Below are positions 1-5,062 of a DNA stretch of 5,062 nt, piece after piece. The stretch is taken from positions 1-5,062 of the forward strand of contig JBCBIX010000148.1 in NCBI GenBank assembly GCA_038523965.1, read 5' to 3'. Numbering within the stretch: the first letter of the stretch is position 1; each line of letters begins with the position of its first letter. Source of the DNA: JAJRXG01 sp038523965 (GTDB lineage Bacteria; Bacteroidota; Bacteroidia; Chitinophagales; Saprospiraceae). The position numbers were made by a program, and so were the translations under genes. The notes beneath the pieces were generated by a model that was not told where the DNA came from, did no database searches, and saw only the letters and a list, made by a program, of their open reading frames with translations.

Positions 1-617
1 CCTATAATTCTGGATACGATTCGCTCAGTGGGTTCGGATATACTTACAAAAAAATCTTAGGACAATCTCCATCAGGCAAAGCCTCAAAAATAGTTCTCCT
101 CCTGCATAGGCTGACCACACCACTGGGACCCATGTTTGCGTGTGCTTCTGATCTTGGAGTCTGCCTATTGAGCTTTATTGACCAAAAGAATTTAGAAAAC
201 GATCTAAACAAAGTACAACAGCATTATAAATCAGAAATCATAATCGGTGAAAACCATCACATACGCCAATTGAAAAAAGAGCTTCAGGAGTACTTTGATG
301 GAGTACGACAGACTTTCCACGTCTCCCTCGACCTGCACGGTACAGATTTCCAAAACCGAGCTTGGAGCGAACTCATATCTATCCAATATGGAAGCACATC
401 ATCTTATCATCAGCTGGCAGAGCGCATAGGTCAACCACAGAGTTCCAGGGCGCTGGGAAGAGCGAATAGCTCAAATAAGATATCGATCGTGGTGCCATGC
501 CATCGAGTCATCGGAAAAGATGGACATCTACATGGTTACAATGGTGGTGTAGAGCGCAAGAAGTGGTTAATAGATTTCGAGCAGAATATGCTAAAGGAAT
601 GCAGTAAGAAAGAGTAA
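1..617 (+). CDS. ada: Ada-like AraC helix-turn-helix / O6-methylguanine-DNA methyltransferase fusion (5' partial)
   Basis: This is the C-terminal 204 residues of a bifunctional regulator and DNA-repair protein; the start lies left of the window. The reading frame is open from base 3. Its first ~25 residues (GYDSLSGFGYTYKKILGQSP) are the typical second half of an AraC-family helix-turn-helix. The methyltransferase domain begins at TPLGPM, so the ATG at 132 is internal and not the true start. In the catalytic half, GTDFQ-RAW is followed by SRALGRA, which holds the arginine finger, and then by the active-site PCHRV. The acceptor cysteine is codon 498-500. A GYNGG-ERKKWL tail matches the family. 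The family transfers alkyl groups from O6-alkylguanine (or O4-alkylthymine) to this cysteine, irreversibly, in the cytoplasm. Ada proteins also activate repair genes when methylated, but the N-terminal zinc domain needed for the classical switch cannot be seen here. The gene converges on the downstream lipoprotein gene and appears unrelated to the genes on the right. Confidence 0.93.
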   Translation, partial: YNSGYDSLSGFGYTYKKILGQSPSGKASKIVLLLHRLTTPLGPMFACASDLGVCLLSFIDQKNLENDLNKVQQHYKSEIIIGENHHIRQLKKELQEYFDGVRQTFHVSLDLHGTDFQNRAWSELISIQYGSTSSYHQLAERIGQPQSSRALGRANSSNKISIVVPCHRVIGKDGHLHGYNGGVERKKWLIDFEQNMLKECSKKE

Positions 618-672
618 GGTCAAGCCAAAAGGTATCTATGGTAGCAAAGCTCTCCACGATATGAGAGAGGCA

Positions 673-1134
673 CTAAAACTTAACAACCTCTACCTGATTG
701 TAAGGCACTGATATCTTCGCAGCTCCTTTACCCACCTTAAGTGAACCTTCGAATCTGACATCGAGACGTCGATCGCTCAAAATCTTAAGCCCCTTACTGA
801 TCGCTCCGAGAGGATCATCAGCATAGAGTTCTTGGAGGTCCATGACAATGTGTACGGGCATATCAAACTCGGCTTTGGGCTGCATCTCAGTATCATAGGC
901 TTGTCTAATCGTGGCGATAGGTATGCTATCCACACTGGCGATCATGTCAGTTCCACTTACCTGGAGGGCAAACGGATTATCGTTTTGGAAGACCATCACG
1001 GCATTTACTTCGAGGCGGCTGGGAGACATGTCTACCACATCGACTTGTTCGATACGTTCGAGCGAAGGGTCAATGATCTGATCGCAAGAGACCAAGAATA
1101 TAGACGTGAATATTAGGACGATGTACCGTTTCAT
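673..1134 (-). CDS. LEA type 2 family lipoprotein
   Basis: This is a 153-residue predicted lipoprotein. The start at 1134 gives a compact signal peptide: MKRY, then a hydrophobic stretch (IVLIFTSIFL), then the lipobox LVSC with the lipidated cysteine at residue 17. The frame can be extended upstream to 1311, but that adds 59 residues before the signal peptide and would overlap the divergent gene, so I reject it. The mature part resembles the LEA type 2 (WHy) beta-sandwich. It has alternating strands, an N-D-NPFALQVSG motif around residues 51-61 (the usual 'NPN' strand), a conserved-style MPVHIVMDL strand at 92-100, and a closing R-EGSLKVG...ISVPY strand pair at 127-145. Family members are small envelope proteins whose role is mostly undefined; no enzymatic residues are expected or seen. 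Residue +2 after the cysteine is Asp. This keeps lipoproteins in the inner membrane in enterobacteria, but the rule may not hold in this phylum. It is divergent from the repeat-protein gene, with 121 bases between starts. Confidence 0.8.
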   Translation of the reverse strand: MKRYIVLIFTSIFLVSCDQIIDPSLERIEQVDVVDMSPSRLEVNAVMVFQNDNPFALQVSGTDMIASVDSIPIATIRQAYDTEMQPKAEFDMPVHIVMDLQELYADDPLGAISKGLKILSDRRLDVRFEGSLKVGKGAAKISVPYNQVEVVKF

Positions 1135-1255
1135 GTCGCCAAAGTATCGAAAGAGGTTCAGATCGGCGATCCCTAAGCCGATTGAAGCACGATTTGTCCC
1201 GATTGGAGCGATCCCGATTGTACTGAAGTCGGAGTTGTCCTTTCTTGCAAGTGAT
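1135..1255. promoter_or_regulatory. Divergent intergenic region with CCGATTG direct repeats
   Basis: This 121-base region separates the starts of the lipoprotein gene (minus) and the first repeat-protein gene (plus), so it should carry promoters for both. I see no clear Bacteroidota -7 element (TAnnTTTG) on either strand. It holds three exact copies of CCGATTG at 1178-1184, 1199-1205 and 1214-1220. The first two are 21 bp apart; the last two lie within a perfect 9-bp repeat (TCCCGATTG at 1197 and 1212). There is also an odd palindrome, GATCG-G-CGATC, at 1161-1171. The 21-bp phase matches that of LytTR-type regulators, which bind paired direct half-sites about two helical turns apart, and such a regulator is encoded at 3527-4291. 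The bases themselves match the published LytTR half-site consensus only weakly, so the link is inference from spacing and neighbourhood. Confidence 0.35.
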
Positions 1256-2467
1256 ATGAAGAAGTATATGTTACGAAGCTTATTGGTCATAGCCGTCCTA
1301 CTGATATGCAACTCAAGTGTTGATGCTCAGAACACCGGGGAAGAATTCATCTATGGACTAATTACCACTGTTGGAGGCGAAGAATATCGAGGGTTCATCC
1401 GATGGAATGATGAAGAGGTGACCTGGAGCGACACTTTCAACTCTACCAAGTATAGCAAGAGTCATCGTGATCGACAGACTTGGTCATGGGGTAAGATCGA
1501 CTGGAAAGTAGCTAACCTGTGGAAAGATAACTACAGCGGCTCTGGTCGTCTATTTTCTTGTCAGTTCGGCGATATCGCCGTGCTCCACCCAAAGTCAAGG
1601 GAGCGAGTTGATATCGAACTAAAAAATGGATCCATCATCCAAGTACAAGGAGGATCCAATGATATCGGCACTACCCTACGATTCCATGATTATGAAATGG
1701 GACTGATCAAGCTCCGATGGGACCGCATCGAACGTATCGAACTATTCCAAGCGCCAACTGAAATAAATCCACCATACGATTCACCGATCTATGGCATCGC
1801 CACATCAATCCGCGGAGACAGGTATGAGGGCTACATCAAATGGGATAACGACGAGCGAATCGGTGAAGATGTCCTCGATGGCGACAGCCGTGATGGTGAG
1901 AAATCCATCCCTTTCAGAAGCATCGCACAGATCGAAAAACAACGCGGGCGTAGTCGAGTCAGCCTGCGAAGTGGACGCGAATTAGTTATGGATGGATCCA
2001 ACGATGTTAGCAATGGGAACCGTGGTATCCATATCTATCATCATGACATAGGAGAGATCGAGCTGCCATGGTCAGAGTTTGACAAATTAGAAATTACAAC
2101 CCCCGCCAGCGCATTGGGCTATAACGACTTTCCAATGCCAAAACCGTTGTCAGGCCAAGTCTTGACTTTTGATGGAAACACATACGAAGGTCAGATAGTA
2201 TTTGACAAAGATGAAATGTGGGATATCGAAGGCCTGAACGGATCTGATAATGAGATCGACTACACCATACCTTTTAGAAACATCAAAAGAATCATCCCAA
2301 AAAATCGAAACTACTCACTCATAGAGCTACGCGTAGGCGAAAAGATTCTACTTGGAAATGGACAGGATGTAAGTAGCTCTAATGATGGAATTATCGTCGT
2401 CAATGATCAAGATCAGAGCGGTATCACCATCGATTGGGATGATGTAGACGAGATTATTTTTGATTAG
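1256..2467 (+). CDS. Secreted three-repeat beta-rich protein, unrecognised family (paralogue 1)
   Basis: I do not recognise this 403-residue protein; its function is unknown. The start at 1256 gives a standard signal peptide (MKKYMLRSLL, a hydrophobic core, then VDA before Q25), so it is exported. An earlier in-frame ATG at 1106 would bury that signal 50 residues inside and overlap the lipoprotein gene. The mature part has three repeats, at about residues 32-166, 178-280 and 298-402. Each opens with a G-x(5)-GG/RG/DG-x-x-Y-x-G-x-I-x-W/F pattern followed by D/N-D/K-D/E-E. Each continues through an IPF-R-I-x-x-I segment (repeats 2 and 3), a basic 'L-x-x-G' hairpin and a GSND-I/V-like turn, and closes on an I-x-L/I-x-W-x-x-x-D/E-x-I/L strand. 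Repeat 1 carries an extra ~35-residue insertion rich in Trp and Ser, ending in FSCQFGDI. Cys102 there is the only cysteine in the mature protein. The gene is the first of an apparent operon with the kinase (31-base gap) and regulator, and a paralogue follows them at 4430. Confidence 0.85.
   Translation: MKKYMLRSLLVIAVLLICNSSVDAQNTGEEFIYGLITTVGGEEYRGFIRWNDEEVTWSDTFNSTKYSKSHRDRQTWSWGKIDWKVANLWKDNYSGSGRLFSCQFGDIAVLHPKSRERVDIELKNGSIIQVQGGSNDIGTTLRFHDYEMGLIKLRWDRIERIELFQAPTEINPPYDSPIYGIATSIRGDRYEGYIKWDNDERIGEDVLDGDSRDGEKSIPFRSIAQIEKQRGRSRVSLRSGRELVMDGSNDVSNGNRGIHIYHHDIGEIELPWSEFDKLEITTPASALGYNDFPMPKPLSGQVLTFDGNTYEGQIVFDKDEMWDIEGLNGSDNEIDYTIPFRNIKRIIPKNRNYSLIELRVGEKILLGNGQDVSSSNDGIIVVNDQDQSGITIDWDDVDEIIFD
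1349..2461 (+). repeat. Three tandem protein repeats within paralogue 1
   Basis: The coding sequence holds three diverged tandem units at about 1349-1753, 1787-2095 and 2147-2461. They are clearest at the protein level: YRGFIRW, YEGYIKW and YEGQIVF align, as do GGSNDI, DGSNDV and GNGQDV, and IKLRWDRIERIE, IELPWSEFDKLE and ITIDWDDVDEII. Some DNA similarity survives in the first two, where the GGATCCAAYGATRT segment recurs at 1652-1665 and 1994-2007. This points to internal duplication followed by divergence. Repeat boundaries are by eye and could move by several residues. Confidence 0.7.
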
Positions 2468-2498
2468 GTAGCTTAGACGCTATACTCACTCCTACTGG

Positions 2499-3521
2499 AT
2501 GAAGTCCTGGATAGGCCGCTCAGCTATCATTATCGTTGCCCTGCTCATCGGAGTGGCCTTCTTCCTGCATCAGTATCACGACACCGAGACAGACAGTCCA
2601 CTATTACTTACCTCGATACTTGTGATCTTAGGTGTCGCTGGGATGATTTTGGCCAATCGATTAGTGACGATCGCGTTGGATCGAGCCTTACCCTGGGTGA
2701 GATATCAGAGCTACCGCTTTGTTGTCCAGCTGGTTTTGGGCTTGGTGGTCTCCTTGCTCATTGTTAACGGTCTTTATTTTCTTCTCAAACAATTATACAC
2801 CGAGACTGCCCCAGATCTTGGTCAGATTATTCTGGTGAATGTGTATAGCGCATTATTGATTCTACCTTGCATCTCGGTCTATTTTGGAATCAAGTTCGTC
2901 CGTGCCTGGAATCAATCACAGTTAGAAACTGAACAACTTCTGAAAGAAAATGCAAGAAGTCAGATGATGTCCTTACGTAATCACTTGGATCCTCATTTCC
3001 TATTCAATAATCTGAACATTCTATCCTCCTTAATGGACCATGATTTAGAATTGTCCAAACGTTACTTGGATCGTTTTGCAGAAGTTTATCGAACCATACT
3101 CAGATCTGAACTCTCTGATCTCACCACCTTAGAAGAGGAGCTACGACTGATGAAAGCGTATATCTATCTCATCAAGATCAGATGGAAAAATGGACTTGAT
3201 ATCCACATTGATATAGACGATTCCCATCTCTCCAAGGCGCTACCACCCCTTTCTGGACAGATGCTTCTGGAGAATGCTATCAAGCACAATACAATCACCT
3301 CACAAGCCCCAATGACCATATCAATTACAGCAGATGACAAAGCACTTATAGTAGAGAATTCTAAAAATCTCAAACAATTTGACCAAAGCTCACACTCAGG
3401 TACTGGACTCCAAAATATCACAAATCGATACGCCTACTTCACAGATCGATCCCCACAAATCCAAAATTTGGATGACAGATTTGTTGTCCAACTGCCTCTA
3501 CTTACGATACATGAAAATTAG
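2499..3521 (+). CDS. LytS/YehU-class membrane sensor histidine kinase
   Basis: This 340-residue kinase is expected to autophosphorylate and pass the phosphate to the LytTR regulator encoded 5 bases downstream. It has four predicted membrane helices, at about residues 7-23, 34-53, 72-97 and 109-132. These put both ends in the cytoplasm and leave only two extracytoplasmic loops of about 10-15 residues. A short coiled linker (~137-155) leads to the His_kinase domain of this class. The phospho-accepting His166 sits in the class signature LDPHFLFNNLNIL. The segment EEELRLMKAYIYLIKIRW (~212-229) is the conserved dimer and linker region. The ATP-binding part follows, with PPLSGQMLLENAIKHN as the N-box (Asn259, His263) and GTGLQNITNRY as the glycine-rich box (301-311). 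All key residues are present, so it should be active. There is no separate periplasmic or PAS sensor domain, so the signal is probably sensed within the membrane or through a partner protein. Co-transcription with both neighbours is likely from the spacing. Confidence 0.93.
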   Translation: MKSWIGRSAIIIVALLIGVAFFLHQYHDTETDSPLLLTSILVILGVAGMILANRLVTIALDRALPWVRYQSYRFVVQLVLGLVVSLLIVNGLYFLLKQLYTETAPDLGQIILVNVYSALLILPCISVYFGIKFVRAWNQSQLETEQLLKENARSQMMSLRNHLDPHFLFNNLNILSSLMDHDLELSKRYLDRFAEVYRTILRSELSDLTTLEEELRLMKAYIYLIKIRWKNGLDIHIDIDDSHLSKALPPLSGQMLLENAIKHNTITSQAPMTISITADDKALIVENSKNLKQFDQSSHSGTGLQNITNRYAYFTDRSPQIQNLDDRFVVQLPLLTIHEN

Positions 3522-3526
3522 CAGCT

Positions 3527-4291
3527 ATGAAAGTTATCATCATCGAAGACGAATACTATGCCGCCGAAAAACTCAAAAAACAGCTGCATGCCATCGATCC
3601 AAAGATTGAAGTTATCGCAGTCATCGAGTCTGGTGAAGGTGTACTTAATTTCTTTAGCACGCCCCCTCCTCATGATCTGATCTTGAGCGACATTCATCTT
3701 GCCGATGGTCTCTGCTTTCCTGTACTGGCACGGTTAGAGCTGGACGCACCGATCATATTCACTACAGCTTACGACAAGTATGCACTGGAAGCCTTTGAGA
3801 CGAATGGGATCGACTACCTGCTCAAACCTATCCAACCCGAGCGACTTGCACAAGCAATTGAAAAATTCCAATCGCTCAAATCAGGACCAAGTCAGCAAGA
3901 TGCTCTCAAGGAGCTAACTACAATGCTGTCCCAACAACAGAAAATCTATAAATCCCGATTCCTCTGCAAACTCGGCAGCAAGATCACTTCTATACAAACC
4001 ACAGAAACATTGTACTTCTACAGCAAGGACAAAATGACCTTCTTAGTTAATCGAGATGGAAAACGATTTCCCATCAATCATACCCTCGACGAACTCGATC
4101 GAATGATGGATCCTTCGCACTTCTTTAAACTGAATAGGCAGTTCTTGGTGCATTTTGACGCCATAAAAGAAATCCATCCACACTTCAAGGGACGCCTCAA
4201 GATAAAGCTACCCAAGTCAGAGCTCCAACATGAAGACATCGTCGTTAGTACCGAACGATCACCACTGTTGAAGTCATGGCTGGATCGATAG
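3527..4291 (+). CDS. LytTR-family response regulator
   Basis: This is a 254-residue transcription factor that pairs with the preceding kinase. The receiver domain (residues 1-~118) has the acidic pocket Glu7-Asp8, the phosphoacceptor Asp55 in LSDIHL, Thr80 in FTTAYD and Lys100 in LLKPI, so all catalytic positions are intact. A linker rich in Gln and Lys (~119-143) joins it to a LytTR DNA-binding domain (~144-254). That domain shows the family's features: SRFLCKLGSKITSI, then a YFYSKDKMTFLV strand, and the signature HFFKLNRQFLVHFDAIKEI (~198-216). LytTR proteins usually bind as dimers to two direct half-sites about 21 bp apart upstream of their targets. Candidate pairs with that spacing occur before both repeat-protein genes (1178-1207 and 4315-4344). 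The gene overlaps nothing, and its start is fixed by the 5-base gap and the canonical MKVIIIEDE opening. It could regulate its own operon as well as other loci. Confidence 0.95.
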   Translation: MKVIIIEDEYYAAEKLKKQLHAIDPKIEVIAVIESGEGVLNFFSTPPPHDLILSDIHLADGLCFPVLARLELDAPIIFTTAYDKYALEAFETNGIDYLLKPIQPERLAQAIEKFQSLKSGPSQQDALKELTTMLSQQQKIYKSRFLCKLGSKITSIQTTETLYFYSKDKMTFLVNRDGKRFPINHTLDELDRMMDPSHFFKLNRQFLVHFDAIKEIHPHFKGRLKIKLPKSELQHEDIVVSTERSPLLKSWLDR

Positions 4292-4429
4292 GCACTGATC
4301 TGTTGTGGTGAGGTCCGATTCGGGGTGCTTATGTACCAGTTCAGTAAGACGGAGCCATTCAGAAGCCTTGTAGCACAGCATATTTGAACTGTCAAACTTT
4401 CAATTTCTTATCTACTGAACTTCTGAATC
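4292..4429 (+). promoter_or_regulatory. Leader of paralogue 2 with overlapping inverted repeats
   Basis: This 138-base gap between the response regulator and the second repeat-protein gene is non-coding as far as I can see. It contains two perfect 9-bp inverted repeats. AGTTCAGTA (4338-4346) pairs with TACTGAACT (4413-4421), and ATTCAGAAG (4357-4365) pairs with CTTCTGAAT (4420-4428). The right arms overlap by two bases and the pairs interleave, so in RNA the two stems could not both form fully. The second right arm ends one base before the ATG at 4430. The first left arm has another possible partner (4337-4343 with 4385-4391, 7 bp), and TTTGA/TCAAA (4383-4387/4392-4396) can form a small hairpin. 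Either a translation-controlling RNA switch or a cluster of protein-binding dyads would fit. No U-tract terminator follows the regulator gene. Confidence 0.4.
4315..4344 (+). promoter_or_regulatory. Candidate LytTR-type half-site pair, 21-bp spacing
   Basis: CCGATTCGG (4315-4323) and CCAGTTCAG (4336-4344) start exactly 21 bp apart and agree at 6 of 9 positions. The second matches 7 of 9 positions of the known AgrA-type half-site ACAGTTAAG. The first shares its CCGATT core with the direct repeats upstream of paralogue 1. The evidence is pattern and spacing only. The second half-site also overlaps the left arm of an inverted repeat, so its sequence may be constrained for another reason. Confidence 0.25.
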
Positions 4430-5062
4430 ATGAAACGAAAACTCATCTTAATTGCAATCACAGCATTCGTGAATGCAGCCTTCATTTCTCGTATAGACAC
4501 CATCGCATCTCCAGAGTCTACCATCCTCCTATATGGCACAGTCTACACCGAGGATGACCAAGTCTACACAGGGCAAATGCGATGGGGTAAGGAGGAGGCC
4601 TTTTGGTTCGACTTTTTCAATTCGCAAAAACCAGAAAATGAATTCCTCGACTATCTAAGCCGAGACGAGATCAACCAATTAGAACAACAGCATAGCGACA
4701 ACAACTTCCTTTCACTGGGGCGCAATAGATGGAGATGGAACTATGATAGCGATCACACTCATCAGTTCTCATGCCAGTTTGGAGACATCAAATCAATGAC
4801 CTTGGGACGCGGATCACGGGTCAAATTAGAACTCAAAACAGGTGAAGTGATCAAACTCAAAGGTGGGTCAAATGACATCAAGACGGATGTCCAGATTATA
4901 GACGAAGAGATGGGACATCTCAAACTGAATTGGGATCGTATTACAAAAGTGGAATTCTCCCAAGCACCAAATGACTTAACAAGCTATTACGGAGCGCCTC
5001 TCTACGGCACTGTTACTACCGAAGGTGACGAGACATTCACTGGATTTGTGCAGTGGGACCAT
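4430..5062 (+). CDS. Secreted repeat protein, paralogue 2 (3' partial)
   Basis: The frame is open from the ATG at 4430 to the right edge without a stop, giving the first 211 residues of a protein that continues outside the window. It starts with a basic n-region (MKRK) and a hydrophobic core (LILIAITAFVNAAFI), consistent with a signal peptide; the cleavage site is unclear, perhaps before residue 27. The rest matches paralogue 1 domain for domain. It has an opening LYGTVYTEDDQVYTGQMRW strand pair, a W-x-D-x-FNS segment, a long variable Trp- and Asn-rich insertion, and FSCQFGDI with Cys115 the only cysteine seen. GGSNDI and LKLNWDRI-x-KVEF-x-QAP follow, and then the start of a second repeat (LYGTVTTEGDETFTGFVQW). 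Residues 113-211 align gap-free with residues 100-198 of paralogue 1, with about 44 identities. I do not know the function. Its place just after the kinase and regulator genes suggests it belongs to the same unit or is controlled by it. Confidence 0.85.
   Translation, partial: MKRKLILIAITAFVNAAFISRIDTIASPESTILLYGTVYTEDDQVYTGQMRWGKEEAFWFDFFNSQKPENEFLDYLSRDEINQLEQQHSDNNFLSLGRNRWRWNYDSDHTHQFSCQFGDIKSMTLGRGSRVKLELKTGEVIKLKGGSNDIKTDVQIIDEEMGHLKLNWDRITKVEFSQAPNDLTSYYGAPLYGTVTTEGDETFTGFVQWDH

Noticed and set aside
650..667. Possible bidirectional terminator between the converging genes (CTCTC/GAGAG, 8-base loop)
   Set aside because: The stem is only 5 bp and has no T-tract on either strand, so it is too weak to call.
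832..1116. Plus-strand open frame of 94 codons opposite the lipoprotein gene
   Set aside because: It is antisense to a well-supported coding sequence, and its translation shows no recognisable domain.
1106..1255. Upstream extension of the first repeat-protein gene to an ATG at 1106
   Set aside because: The added 50 residues would precede a clear signal peptide and overlap the lipoprotein gene's start. They are better explained as intergenic sequence holding repeats.
1135..1311. Upstream extension of the lipoprotein gene to an ATG at 1311
   Set aside because: It would place 59 residues ahead of a clear lipoprotein signal peptide and overlap the start of the divergent gene. The start at 1134 explains the lipobox.
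1791..2013. Short open frames on both strands inside the first repeat-protein gene
   Set aside because: They lie wholly inside the repeat-encoding region and have no domain features. They are shadows of the real frame.
4379..4386. CATATTTG as a Bacteroidota-type -7 promoter element before paralogue 2
   Set aside because: It misses one base of TAnnTTTG and has no TTG/TTTG element at the expected distance upstream. It is possible but unsupported.
4078..4395. Minus-strand open frame of 105 codons across the end of the response regulator and the leader
   Set aside because: It mostly mirrors the LytTR coding sequence, and the translation is low in features.

Overview
The window looks like chromosomal DNA of a Bacteroidota bacterium, roughly 45% GC by eye. 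Evidence for this is the LytS-type kinase paired with a LytTR response regulator, a predicted outer-envelope lipoprotein with a short Bacteroidota-like signal peptide, and the lack of clear Shine-Dalgarno sequences before any start. The assignment comes from gene style, not from a database match.

Left part (1-1134): a DNA-repair gene enters from the left edge. It is an Ada-like fusion of the end of an AraC-type helix-turn-helix to a complete O6-methylguanine methyltransferase, ending at 617. It converges on a small lipoprotein gene of the LEA type 2 class (1134 down to 673, minus strand). The 55 bases between them hold no convincing terminator.

Right part (1256-5062): four plus-strand genes lie close together. 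A secreted three-repeat protein (1256-2467) is followed after 31 bases by a four-helix membrane histidine kinase of the LytS/YehU class (2499-3521). After 5 more bases comes its LytTR response regulator (3527-4291). After a 138-base leader there is a second secreted protein (4430 to the right edge) that is clearly a paralogue of the first. Over the last 99 residues visible, the two align without a gap at about 44% identity by hand count. I do not recognise the repeat family.

The window therefore shows a two-component pair flanked by two paralogous exported repeat proteins. The kinase has almost no extracytoplasmic part, so the exported proteins could be sensing partners or regulated outputs; this is inference. 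Both paralogues have unusual upstream regions. The first has three copies of CCGATTG, two of them exactly 21 bp apart, the spacing typical of LytTR half-sites. The second has a related pair at the same spacing, plus two overlapping 9-bp inverted repeats ending just before the start codon. These could form mutually exclusive RNA stems or be protein-binding sites.
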